From Streptomyces sp. SM1 (GTDB lineage: Bacteria > Actinomycetota > Actinomycetes > Streptomycetales > Streptomycetaceae), in assembly GCF_002910825.1 (NCBI RefSeq), contig NZ_NEUB01000633.1:1-32066 (forward strand): 32,066 nucleotides of DNA, in the 5' to 3' direction. A program made the position numbers and the translations under genes. The notes beneath the pieces are model-generated. The model ran no database searches, was not told the origin of the DNA, and worked only from the letters and a program-made list of their open reading frames with translations. Shown piece after piece: positions 1-6,699 of the stretch. How positions within the stretch are numbered: the first letter of the stretch is position 1; each line of letters opens with the position of its first letter.

Positions 1-20
1 CCCAAGGCCGGGAAGTTAGC
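1..20 (+). repeat. IS left terminal inverted repeat
   Basis: These 20 bases, starting CCCAAGGCCGGG, are the exact reverse complement of 1770-1789. The transposase stop codon (16-18) lies within this repeat. Confidence 0.95.
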
Positions 21-1665
21 CTGTTTGTGCTGGTGGCAAGGGGGTTGAGGTCCAGGTTGTGGCTGCGTAGAGGCCGGGTCCGAGCTTGTGGATGAGCCCG
101 GTGTTGGCCCATCGGGACAGTTGCCGATACATGGTGTGCAGGGTGACGTCGCCGAAGTGGGCGGCGATCTCCGCGGGTCTCCACAGCCGGTTCGGGTCGT
201 CCTGCAGCAGGGCGAGGATGCGATGCCGTCGTCGCTGGGCCGGGGCGGTGTAGCGGTCGTCTCGGGAGACGGTGGGCAGAGGCGGCGGTTCGGGGCCGGG
301 TTCGAGGACGGTGACGGCGAGGTCGGTGATGATGCGGCTGTGATCTGGGCGGCCGTCGTCGCGTCGCTCGCTGTAGCGGGACATCGGCGACTTGACCTTG
401 CGGGTGCTGGTCCGGTGGCGGCGGGGCGCAAGGAGGCGGGACAGCACCCGGCGGCCGGTCAGTCCGAGGCGTCCTTGCTCGTCGGGAACGATCCCGGCGG
501 CCTGGACGACCTGGTCACGGGCGGTCTGGAGTGCCACAGTGAAGCAGCAGCGGTCGGGGTCGGTGCCGGGGATGGACTCGGCGGCCTCGACCATCACGGT
601 CCGTAGGGCCTGGTAGAGCGTGAGCAGGGCCCACATCTCCTGCTCGAGGCCGGCCCGGTCGTTCGAGCGGAGCTTCCGTCCGGCCATGATCGTGTGGCGG
701 AGTGCGTAGTACGCGCTCTCGTGTTCCCAGCGCTCGTGGTAGAGCTTGATCAGCGTCGCCGCAGGGTGCCGGCGGGCGTCCGTCAAGGTGGTGACCAGCC
801 GGTAGAAGCCGGTGAAGACGGTGCCGTCAGCGCAGGTCACCGTGATTTCAGCGTCGATGACCCGGACGCCCACAGTGCCGATCACCGACAGGTATGAGCC
901 GTCGTCGAGACGGGCCAGGACCGGGGTGCGCCGGTTGCTGCGGAGCCGGCCCAGCACCTTCGCGCCAGTCGCGGTCGCCTGGGCGAGGAAGTCGTTGGCG
1001 TCGAAGCCCTTGTCCCACAGCACCAGCATGTCCGGCCTCAGCAGATGCAGCAGTCGGCAGGCATAGGCGGTCTCGCCCTCGTCGGTGGGGCCGAACACTG
1101 CGCCGATCATGGACCTTGTCCCGGTCTCGACCAGCGTCATCAACTCCAGCGTGGGATAGCCGTGATGGGCTGTCCGCCCGAGCCAGGCCCGATTGCGGGG
1201 TGAATCGGGCACCCGAAGCGAGCTGCAGCCATCGAAGGACACGGTCCGGTAGGCACCGAAGCGCACCCCCGGCGTGGTAGGGCGTGCCAGCAGCCCGGCG
1301 AGCACCTCGAACAGTGACCGAACCGGCGCGGCCCCCAGCCGTCGGCGAAGGTCCCGCAGGGCCTTCGTGCTCGGTGAGGCCACCGGTATGCCGGCCAGGC
1401 CGCTGGTGAGCTTGTCCCAGACCAGCCGGTAGCCGACCTCAGGGAACAGGCACATTGCGAGCAGGAAGTACATTCCGACCCGAGAGGGCAGGTCCCGCAG
1501 CCGCCGCTGCACCGTCCGCGTCTCCGCCAGCACCGCGTCCACGAGCTCGAACGGCACCACGGCGGTCAGCTCTCCCAGGTGGCCCGGGGCGAACCGGCCC
1601 GCGGCCACGGTCACCGTACGGGTGATGGCAGTCAGCGTGGACGGCAGGGCAAGATGAACCTGCAA
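16..1665 (-). CDS. IS4-family DDE transposase
   Basis: This 549-aa protein would catalyse cut-and-paste transposition of the surrounding element. The N-terminal stretch (about residues 25-120) resembles the N-terminal domain of IS4 transposases. The DDE catalytic core follows: D145 in the motif SFDGCSS, D218 in LWDKGFD, and E316 in YHERWEHES, which matches the Y-(2)-R-(3)-E signature of the IS4 family. Translation probably starts at TTG (1665) because GAGGAG lies just upstream; no ATG in the frame is better placed. The C-terminus (about 480-549) looks like a small winged-helix extension (PAEIAAHFGDVTLHTMYRQL). The reading frame is intact. A hairpin covers its ribosome site and start codon (1664-1722), which should limit expression from read-through transcripts. 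Confidence 0.92.
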   Translation of the reverse strand: MQVHLALPSTLTAITRTVTVAAGRFAPGHLGELTAVVPFELVDAVLAETRTVQRRLRDLPSRVGMYFLLAMCLFPEVGYRLVWDKLTSGLAGIPVASPSTKALRDLRRRLGAAPVRSLFEVLAGLLARPTTPGVRFGAYRTVSFDGCSSLRVPDSPRNRAWLGRTAHHGYPTLELMTLVETGTRSMIGAVFGPTDEGETAYACRLLHLLRPDMLVLWDKGFDANDFLAQATATGAKVLGRLRSNRRTPVLARLDDGSYLSVIGTVGVRVIDAEITVTCADGTVFTGFYRLVTTLTDARRHPAATLIKLYHERWEHESAYYALRHTIMAGRKLRSNDRAGLEQEMWALLTLYQALRTVMVEAAESIPGTDPDRCCFTVALQTARDQVVQAAGIVPDEQGRLGLTGRRVLSRLLAPRRHRTSTRKVKSPMSRYSERRDDGRPDHSRIITDLAVTVLEPGPEPPPLPTVSRDDRYTAPAQRRRHRILALLQDDPNRLWRPAEIAAHFGDVTLHTMYRQLSRWANTGLIHKLGPGLYAATTWTSTPLPPAQTG

Positions 1666-1722
1666 CGGAGCTCCTCACGTACAAGCTGTCTTGGTCGACT
1701 GCCTGTACCAACGAGCTCCGTT
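1664..1722 (-). promoter_or_regulatory. Hairpin covering the transposase ribosome site and start
   Basis: A perfect 10-bp inverted repeat (AACGGAGCTC at 1664-1673 and GAGCTCCGTT at 1713-1722) lies in the transposase leader. In mRNA begun outside the IS the second arm would pair with part of the GAGGAG ribosome site and the TTG start. This resembles the translational protection known from IS10 and IS50. A promoter start inside the loop would escape it. Inverted repeat seen; function inferred. Confidence 0.5.
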
Positions 1723-1769
1723 GTGCTTTCGCTTCGAACCCTCAATGTGCTTGCAGGACCTGCGAGAAC

Positions 1770-1789
1770 GCTAACTTCCCGGCCTTGGG
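1770..1789 (-). repeat. IS right terminal inverted repeat
   Basis: Exact reverse complement of bases 1-20. A weak outward promoter can be drawn here (TTGCAG at 1751-1756 and TAACTT at 1771-1776, only 15 bp apart). It would point into the truncated integrase, but the spacing is poor. Confidence 0.95.
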
Positions 1790-2930
1790 GAAAGGCCCCA
1801 CCGAGAAGATCGCCGCCAGCAACCGCGGCCTCCCCATCCCCTCCGCGCAAGGCAGCGTGGCCGCATACCTGACGTACTGGCTGGAGAACGTCGCCCTCCA
1901 CCACCTGCGCGAAACCACCCACACCCGCTACACCGCCTGCGTCGACCGGTACATCGTCCCCGGCCTGGGCAAGAAGAAGCTGGCCAAGCTCTCCGCCAAG
2001 GACGTCCGCACCTGGCTCAACCAGCTCCGCACCGCGTGCCAGTGCTGCGCGCGTGGCATCGATTCAAGCCGTGATGAGCCCCGCTGCTGCGCAGTCGGAA
2101 CGTGCTGCTCCAAGCGGCTTTCTCCGCTGACGCTCACCTACATCCACTCCGTGCTCAAGTCCGCCCTGGAGCACGCCGTCCGCGAGGAAGAGATCCCGCG
2201 CAACGTCGCCCGCAACGTCCGCACCGGCACCCCACGGCCCCGACGCTTCGAACCCCTCACCGCCGACGAAGCCCGCCAGCTCCTCACCGCCGCCCAGGGC
2301 CACCGGCTACGCGCGCTGTTCGAACTCGCTCTTCACACCGGACTCCGCAAGGGCGAACTCCTCGGCCTGCGCTGGGAAGACCTCGACCTCGACGCTGGCA
2401 CCGCCGCAATCCGCCGAACCTTGCAGCGCACCAGCACCGGCGGGCTCACCACGCTGCCCACCAAGACGCGGGCCTCCGAGCGCCGCATCGCTCTCCCCGC
2501 CCGCTGTGTCCAGTCGCTGGAGCACCACCACGAGCAGCAGAAGCGCGAGCGGGAGGCCGCGGGCACCACATGGCAGCACGACGGGCACGTGTTCACCACC
2601 GCGCAGGGCCGACCGATCGACCCGACCAACCTCACCCGCACCTTCCTCACGCTCCTCCGCAAGGCCGGCCTCCGCCGCATCCGCTTCCACGACCTCCGGC
2701 ACTCCACCGCCACCCTGCTGCTGGAACAGGGCGTCGAACTCGTTGTCATCAAGGAACTCCTCGGCCACGCCCACATCGGCGTCACCGCCGGCGTCTACGC
2801 TCACGTAAGGCTCCGCCTCCAGCGCGATGCCATCAACGCCCTCGGCACCGCACTCGTCGACCGGGAGACCACCGAGACGGCACGATCCGACGGCGATGAA
2901 CCGCCACCCTGTACCGCGCTCGTCCGCTGA
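1785..2930 (+). pseudogene. AICE tyrosine integrase, 5' end lost to IS insertion
   Basis: The frame encodes the C-terminal ~375 residues of a phage-type tyrosine integrase closely related to the intact one at 12222-13502; homology begins at TEKIAASNRGLPI. About 55 N-terminal residues (the arm-binding region) are missing and should lie left of the IS, outside the window. The catalytic part is complete: HTGLRKGELLGL with Arg, FHDLRHSTATLL, and LLGHAHIGVTAGVYAHV with the His and the Tyr nucleophile. The conserved Cys-rich insertion (CQCC...CC...CC, about residues 84-107) is also present. The only possible start is a TTG formed at the IS edge without a ribosome site, so I read this as a disrupted gene. 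It marks the right end of another AICE-like element beyond the left edge. Confidence 0.88.
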
Positions 2931-2931
2931 C

Positions 2932-2954
2932 GTTGCCGTCAACTACTGCCGTCA
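2932..2954 (+). repeat. Paired TGCCGTC repeats after int1 (probable integrase arm sites)
   Basis: GTTGCCGTC, 6 bp, then TGCCGTCA immediately follows the int1 stop codon. The same pair, with 5-bp spacing, follows int2 (13504-13525) and occurs at the left end of the second AICE (4035-4056). The position fits arm-type binding sites of the attachment region. Repeat seen; role inferred. Confidence 0.6.
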
Positions 2955-2963
2955 CCCCACGCA

Positions 2964-2996
2964 GAAGCCCCGCCAGGATGCACCTGACGGGGCTTC
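2964..2996 (+). terminator. Hairpin terminator after int1
   Basis: GAAGCCCCG (2964-2972) pairs with CGGGGCTTC (2988-2996), with additional pairing inside. A T-containing stretch follows on the plus strand. It would terminate int1 and could also stop minus-strand transcription from the orphan toxin module. Confidence 0.7.
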
Positions 2997-3012
2997 AGTT
3001 TGCTTCTGTCAC

Positions 3013-3102
3013 CTAGCGAAGTAGGCGGGGCATCGGGCAACGAGGCTCACGCCCAGCCAGCGCGAGAATGGCGCGAACCTCCGACAGTTCGGAGTTGATC
3101 AC
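3013..3102 (-). other. Possible very small ORF, 29 aa
   Basis: GTG (3102) to TAG (3013-3015) encodes a short peptide containing SELSEVRAILALAG, which looks like one amphipathic helix. It lies downstream of the orphan immunity gene and before the int1 terminator. I do not recognise it. It may be a real small gene, or the remnant of a larger immunity or toxin gene together with the ORF at 3105-3218. Confidence 0.2.
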
Positions 3103-3104
3103 CT

Positions 3105-3218
3105 TCAATTCTCTGCCGACAGGAAAAGTCGACCCTGCCGCACATCTAGCCACTCATCCTTTGCGAGCGCGGCACTGGCGAATGGGATAGCCCGCAGGGA
3201 CCGAGTCGAGTCAATCAC
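3105..3218 (-). other. Possible small ORF or gene remnant, 37 aa
   Basis: GTG at 3218 overlaps the stop of the orphan immunity gene in a GTGATTGA arrangement, and the frame runs to TGA at 3105-3107. The peptide contains FASAALAKDEWLDVRQGRLF, with ordinary protein-like composition. No ribosome site is obvious. It may be a displaced 3' fragment of another immunity gene. Function unknown. Confidence 0.22.
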
Positions 3219-3504
3219 CGGAGATCCACAGATAACCTCTGCGCCTGACCACTCCGTCTAGAGTGGACTTGAATTCCACCGCATCACTCTTTGCGTCGAA
3301 ATTTCGCTCAATCAAGAGGTTAATTTCACCCATTACCCGCACCAGCTGAGGAGAGTTGAACATTGTGTCACCATGAAGATGAACTCCCGCCAGAAGGGCA
3401 TCAGCATCAACGTGCGGCAAGATCGCTTCGAGGTAAGCCCCAGCCTCCCTACCTGCATACACCCGCTGATGATTCTGATCTTCGATGTAGACCGTAAGGC
3501 CCAT
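3211..3504 (-). CDS. Putative immunity protein of the orphan toxin tip
   Basis: This is a 97-aa small soluble protein of no family I recognise. I place the start at ATG 3504, because GGGAG sits 5 nt upstream; a GTG 12 nt further up lacks a ribosome site. It follows the orphan toxin tip (stop at 3566) in the same direction, the usual place for the cognate immunity gene in polymorphic toxin systems, and that position is the only basis for the call. The base composition is less GC-rich than in the flanking AICE and IS genes, typical of transferred toxin cassettes. A strong hairpin (3524-3560) separates it from the toxin, so it may be expressed independently or poorly. Confidence 0.5.
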   Translation of the reverse strand: MGLTVYIEDQNHQRVYAGREAGAYLEAILPHVDADALLAGVHLHGDTMFNSPQLVRVMGEINLLIERNFDAKSDAVEFKSTLDGVVRRRGYLWISGD

Positions 3505-3523
3505 TAAAACTCCCACTCTATTT

Positions 3524-3560
3524 CGTGGGGTCGGCTCGCAAAGATCGAGCCGACCCCACG
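3524..3560 (-). terminator. 15-bp perfect hairpin between orphan toxin and immunity genes
   Basis: CGTGGGGTCGGCTCG (3524-3538) is the exact reverse complement of 3546-3560, with a 7-nt loop. It lies between the toxin stop and the immunity ribosome site. There is no clear T tract on either side, so it could terminate, attenuate or stabilise the message. Confidence 0.55.
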
Positions 3561-3565
3561 AACAA

Positions 3566-3943
3566 TCACCTAGGCACTACCGGCTTCGGAATGGGGTGCA
3601 TTGTGATCACGCCGCCGTACTTGTCTTGAACGACTCGATACCACGTCGTGGGCAGCCCACCAGCATCGTCCGATAGGCGACCGATCACAGTACCCGCATT
3701 GGCGTCGCGCTCAAAGTTCCCGTTCGCGTTCGGGCCATGACACTTGCATCGATTTGCGTTATCCACCAGGTCGTCCAAGTCCACGTCCGAATTGAAGACG
3801 CTCTTGTCAGAAGTGACCTGACGCCCTCCGGGCATGTGCCTACCCCGCACGTACGCCTCAGAGGCATCATCGAGCATCGCATCAACACAGTTTGCATTGT
3901 GAACGAGGACCGGCGTCTGCCCCGCCAGCACATAGTACGTGTG
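3566..3943 (-). pseudogene. Orphan polymorphic-toxin C-terminal tip with Hint stub
   Basis: The frame begins with HTYYVLAGQTPVLVHN, the last residues of a pretoxin-Hint domain, and continues into a toxin domain of about 105 residues. An in-frame TAG directly precedes HTYYV, so the module has no upstream domain. The only start is a GTG at 3931 without a ribosome site; it encodes a 121-aa frame. The tip has RGRHMPGG, a DKSVF segment, GTVIGRLSDD, a PTTWYRVVQD strand and a final TMHPIP. This pattern of conserved His, Lys and late Thr/His recalls BECR-fold RNase toxins (the Ntox50 type); that fold assignment is an inference. Orphan tips of this kind are known in RHS and CDI loci, where they act as a silent repertoire for tip exchange. 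The matching RHS gene is at 14240-21172. Confidence 0.72.
3896..3943 (-). repeat. Hint-end repeat, copy in the orphan tip
   Basis: These 48 bases match 14561-14608 in the RHS gene at 44 positions, with the last 20 (3924-3943) identical. The copies are offset by 10,665 bp, a multiple of three, so the reading frames agree. The homology stops abruptly at 3943. Confidence 0.9.
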
Positions 3944-4113
3944 CTACGCGGGCCCGCTCTATCTGCGTATTCGCAGATCAGCGGCGGTTTCGGGTTCCGC
4001 TGGCGTCCGTGGTTGTGCGGGGGAATCCGTGGGTGTTGCCGTCGGTACTGCCGTCAAGAGCGCGAGGGCGCACGGTGACGCTGCCGCTGGCGGAGTGTCG
4101 GCGCAGGGGGACT
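3944..4113. other. Left-end region of the AICE, no gene
   Basis: No coding frame is convincing here. It contains an inverted repeat ATCTGCG-TATT-CGCAGAT (3961-3978), of the size expected for paired core sites of a tyrosine recombinase, and the TGCCGTC repeat pair at 4035-4056. The element boundary is probably here, between the end of Hint homology (3943) and 4035. Confidence 0.4.
4035..4056 (+). repeat. Paired TGCCGTC repeats at the AICE left end
   Basis: GTTGCCGTC, 5 bp, then TGCCGTCA, in the same orientation and spacing as the pair just after the int2 stop (13504-13525). Matching pairs at both ends suggest arm-type integrase sites and help set the element limits. Confidence 0.6.
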
Positions 4114-4401
4114 TTACTGCCACGCGCCGGGCTGGGCGCGGAGTATCGCTCGGACGGTCTGCTCGTAGTGCTGGTGGCCGGTCTGAGCGCAGTGTCCGGC
4201 GATCCAATGCGTCAGCTCGTCCGGGGTGTGCAGGGTGCCGGATGTGGCACCGCAGTTACTTTCCTCGCCGGTGACGCAGACTGCCGTGAAAACCGACAGT
4301 GCCAGGGGGTCGGGGACGGTGGTCACGTGGTACTCGCGGAAGCGGTAGCGCCCCCGTGCGGCGTCGCGGACCGGTGCGTCGGTCTCCGCAGAGTCAGGCA
4401 C
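4114..4401 (-). CDS. DUF7848-like small protein
   Basis: This 95-aa protein has the pattern RYRFREYHVTTVPDP, then AVCVTGEESNCGATSG, then TPDELTHWIAGHCAQTGH. It looks like the DUF7848 family of small proteins common on Streptomyces AICEs and phages, whose function is unknown. The conserved Cys and His residues could bind a metal, which is inference. Translation starts at GTG 4401, overlapping the previous gene's stop by 8 nt, so the two are likely translationally coupled. It is the last gene of the leftward operon at the element's left end. Confidence 0.6.
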   Translation of the reverse strand: MPDSAETDAPVRDAARGRYRFREYHVTTVPDPLALSVFTAVCVTGEESNCGATSGTLHTPDELTHWIAGHCAQTGHQHYEQTVRAILRAQPGAWQ

Positions 4402-4768
4402 CCTCGTCCACCTCTTCCTCTTCCGGGTCCGGGAGGCGCCGCCCGCGCGAGTCGGCTACTCGGAGCGCGTCCGCCAGGGCCTCGGTCAACCGGCAGGCCA
4501 ACCAACGGTATTCGGTGGCCGACAAAGTCGGCACTCCGGGAGCCGTGGCTTCTCGGGCGTACTCCAGCAGTTCCTGGCCCATGCTGAGCTGTACTGTCTC
4601 GATGCTGTCAGCGAGGGTGGAGAGGTAGCCCCGGCCGTCGGTGCTCAGGTAGCAGGGCTTCCCCTCCGGGCTGGTCCATGGCAGTAAGCGGGGACCACCC
4701 CCACCCGACGCGGCGTCGTACAGCTCTCTGCGACGCATGCGGTCGGCATCGCTCCTGGGCTGGCTCAC
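4394..4768 (-). CDS. Unrecognised AICE protein, TTA-containing
   Basis: About 124 aa from GTG 4768, preceded by a G-rich weak ribosome site. The open frame extends up to 4930, but that part crosses inverted repeats and looks non-coding; ATG 4738 is another possible start. It contains a short strand-rich middle (KPCYLSTDGRGYLSTLADSIE), a helical part (MGQELLEYAREA...EYRWLACRLTEALADALRVAD) and an acidic tail (PDPEEEEVDEGA). I recognise no family. Codon 28 is TTA (4685-4687), rare in Streptomyces and read by the bldA tRNA, so its translation may be tied to development. It lies between the XRE regulator and the DUF7848 gene and is probably co-transcribed with the latter. Confidence 0.6.
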   Translation of the reverse strand: MSQPRSDADRMRRRELYDAASGGGGPRLLPWTSPEGKPCYLSTDGRGYLSTLADSIETVQLSMGQELLEYAREATAPGVPTLSATEYRWLACRLTEALADALRVADSRGRRLPDPEEEEVDEGA

Positions 4769-4849
4769 TGGGCACCCCCGGCCTGGGTCACTGATGGTGG
4801 ACACACCGACCGTAGGCACTGACTGACTGTCACCCCAGACGAGAGCCAT

Positions 4850-4894
4850 GGCAGTTCGCGACTCTTGGTTCGCGAACTGCCACGCTGCGTGGCA
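4850..4894 (-). promoter_or_regulatory. Two adjacent inverted repeats between the XRE gene and its downstream partner
   Basis: GGCAGTTCGCG (4850-4860) pairs perfectly with CGCGAACTGCC (4871-4881). TGCCACG (4878-4884) pairs with CGTGGCA (4888-4894), right after the XRE stop codon. The small hairpin may end XRE transcription. The larger repeat could be an operator for the 4768 gene, possibly bound by the XRE protein. Repeats seen; roles inferred. Confidence 0.5.
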
Positions 4895-4895
4895 G

Positions 4896-6143
4896 CTACC
4901 CGACGACGCCCAGGTAGTCGGCCATTTCACGCATCTCCGTCGTGAGGGTGCGCTTGCGCTTGCCCAGGATCTCCTGCATGGTCTCGGCGGCCCCGTTCTG
5001 GTGCCGCAGCCACTGCGGGGCGGCTTCCCGAGCGCGGGTCAACTCGTCCATGGCGGCGGACAGGTCGCCGGTCCGGGTGTGGGCGCGCGCCACATCGAGG
5101 GTGAAGCGGTTCCCGTCGTTGGTGCTGGGCCTGCCCAAGCGCCTCCACGCCTTGGGCGACAACTCCTCCTGCTCGCCCGCCTTGCGCACCACCGCACGGG
5201 CGTCGCCGATGACCAGAGAGTCTTCAAGTGCCTTGACCGCGACGGTAACCGGCCCGAAGACGGACCAGTGCCGGGAAACATTGCGATGTGCCGTCCCAAC
5301 TGCGGTTGCCGCGACCCGGGCGGCCTGACGGTACGCCTTCGCCTCGTCGGGACGGTTGTTCCTCGCGGCTGCGGCGGCGGCCTCCATCGCCAGGCCGCCC
5401 CACACCGCGTAGTGGTCCGGCTCGGCCCCGGTGATCTTCGGCTCCACCGCGTCCATGCTCCGGGCGGCGACCTGTTCCGCCTCATCCAAGCGGCCCTGCC
5501 TCACCAACAGCCAGCACATGCAGCCGACACCGGAGCCCGCCGCAAGCATGTCTCCGGCCTGACGGGCGTCCATGATGGCGCCGCGCACAGCGGCGTACGC
5601 GATGTCGTACTGCCGTACCTGGGTGAGGTAGGTGCCGGCCAGACGCAGCGCCTCGGCGCGTGCCAGCAGGGCCTGCCGGTGCTCGTCCCCGCTGTCGTAG
5701 TAGGCGACGGCTTGTGCGGCATCACGCAGCAGGCCCGGCAGTTGGGCCGCGACACTCTTGTAGCTGTCGGAGAAGTACAGCACCCGTGCGTCTTGCAGCG
5801 TCCGCCGGAAGGTGCGCAGATTCGGCTCCTCGCCCACGGCTTCGGCGTCCTGGTCCACGAGCCCGACGGCCGGGGTGAGGGCGGCGCGGAGCTGGATCAG
5901 GTTGACGCGGTTCGGCTCCTCGGTCCGCCCGACGGGCTCCGGGGCATCCGAGGCCATCAGCGCGGCCGTGGTCACGCCCAGTGCGCGGGCAAGCGTATGC
6001 AGGGTCTCCATGCGGAGAGTGCCGCCCTGCTCAGCCTTGCGCACCGTGCCCGGCGATACGCCTGCGGCATGGGCCAGTTCCTCCTGGCTCATCCCCGCGC
6101 GACGCCGGTACTTGCGGACGTTGTCGGCCAGCTCCGTAGTCAT
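4896..6143 (-). CDS. XRE-family regulator with TPR-like C-terminal domain
   Basis: A 415-aa protein from ATG 6143; an upstream GTG at 6161 would add six residues. Residues about 5-60 form a clear helix-turn-helix (KYRRRAGMSQEELAHAAGVSPGTVRKAEQG). The remainder is rich in short helical pairs such as ARAEALRLAGTYLTQVRQYDIA, ARQAGDMLAAGSGVGCMCWLLVRQGRLDEAEQVA and FTLDVARAHTRTGDLSAAMDELTRA, typical of TPR arrays. Such proteins in Streptomyces are regulators that sense a partner or peptide through the repeats; the ligand here is unknown. It is transcribed leftward, away from the GntR/transfer block, and is followed by inverted repeats that may be its own operator. It may control cargo expression or the mobile state of the element. 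Confidence 0.8.
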   Translation of the reverse strand: MTTELADNVRKYRRRAGMSQEELAHAAGVSPGTVRKAEQGGTLRMETLHTLARALGVTTAALMASDAPEPVGRTEEPNRVNLIQLRAALTPAVGLVDQDAEAVGEEPNLRTFRRTLQDARVLYFSDSYKSVAAQLPGLLRDAAQAVAYYDSGDEHRQALLARAEALRLAGTYLTQVRQYDIAYAAVRGAIMDARQAGDMLAAGSGVGCMCWLLVRQGRLDEAEQVAARSMDAVEPKITGAEPDHYAVWGGLAMEAAAAAARNNRPDEAKAYRQAARVAATAVGTAHRNVSRHWSVFGPVTVAVKALEDSLVIGDARAVVRKAGEQEELSPKAWRRLGRPSTNDGNRFTLDVARAHTRTGDLSAAMDELTRAREAAPQWLRHQNGAAETMQEILGKRKRTLTTEMREMADYLGVVG

Positions 6144-6699
6144 CAACTCACCACCTCCCACTCCACGGTACGCCCGGCCAGCACATCACCCGGGGGCGAT
6201 CCGGCAGGCACCCACCCACAGGGGCTACCCCACGACCTGGCGCGCCGGAACTCCGGCAGGATCGGGGCCTGAGCGGGAGGGGTCCCTCGTCGGTCGGGCA
6301 GCTTCGCCGGACCAGGGTTCCCCGGGGGCCGCCAAGGCTCACCTCGTGACGCGTGCGCTCGGCCTTGGCGGCCCCCGGGGGTTCCTGGTACGCCTCCGGT
6401 GACCGGGCGACGAGGGACCCCTCCCGCGACCTCGACCCCACACCACGACGAAGCTGCACCCGCACTCGGGCCCCCTGCCCCTCAGAGAGAGGGCCGGGGT
6501 CTGGGGCAGCGCCCCAGGTGCTTCGCTGTGCTGGCTGTTGCGCGCCCGGACCGGCGGGGCCGTCGCCAGCGGGGCGGAGACAGGAGCGGGCGGCGGCCCC
6601 GCGGGGCCGGAGCGCGCGCGGGCCGCGCCAGCGGACCGCCTTGAACAAGTAAAGAAACTCTGAACAGCTCACCCATGGGCCGAGCTGTCAGCCTGACCG
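6144..6699. other. Large AICE intergenic region rich in secondary structure
   Basis: There is no supported gene in these ~550 bp. The region holds a 155-bp cruciform (6273-6427), a hairpin CTGGGGC-AGC-GCCCCAG (6501-6517) and a palindrome GGCCCCGCGGGGCC (6595-6608). Both flanking genes are on the minus strand: the XRE gene is read away from it and the GntR gene ends at 6700. Some of these hairpins may end GntR transcription. The XRE promoter should lie near 6144-6270. Confidence 0.6.
6273..6427. repeat. 155-bp imperfect cruciform, candidate single-strand origin
   Basis: Outer arms 6273-6292 and 6408-6427 are a perfect 20-bp inverted repeat. Inner arms 6321-6338 and 6362-6379 are a perfect 18-bp inverted repeat around a 23-nt loop, with partial pairing between. 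Rolling-circle actinomycete plasmids have structured non-coding second-strand origins (for example sti of pIJ101), and this element encodes a rolling-circle initiator. A role as lagging-strand origin or transfer locus is inferred. Confidence 0.6.

Larger units (their letters stand above)
1..1789 (-). mobile_element. Complete IS4-family insertion sequence
   Basis: The element is bounded by perfect 20-bp terminal inverted repeats at 1-20 and 1770-1789. It encodes one DDE transposase on the minus strand, whose stop codon lies inside the left repeat. The right repeat is followed directly by sequence homologous to an AICE integrase, so the element is inserted in that gene. The left flank is outside the window, so the target-site duplication cannot be checked; the window starts at the outermost base of the left repeat. 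An intact repeat pair and an intact transposase suggest a recent, possibly active copy. Confidence 0.93.

Noticed and set aside
88..606. Long plus-strand open frames opposite the transposase (also 894-1280)
   Set aside because: They are antisense shadows of a GC-rich gene with strong third-position bias; no ribosome site and no recognisable domain.
1785..2930. int1 as a functional integrase
   Set aside because: The arm-binding N-terminus is missing and the only start is a TTG created at the IS border without a ribosome site.
6482..6676. Small frames inside the AICE structured intergenic region
   Set aside because: They cross palindromes, have Pro/Arg-rich composition and no ribosome site.
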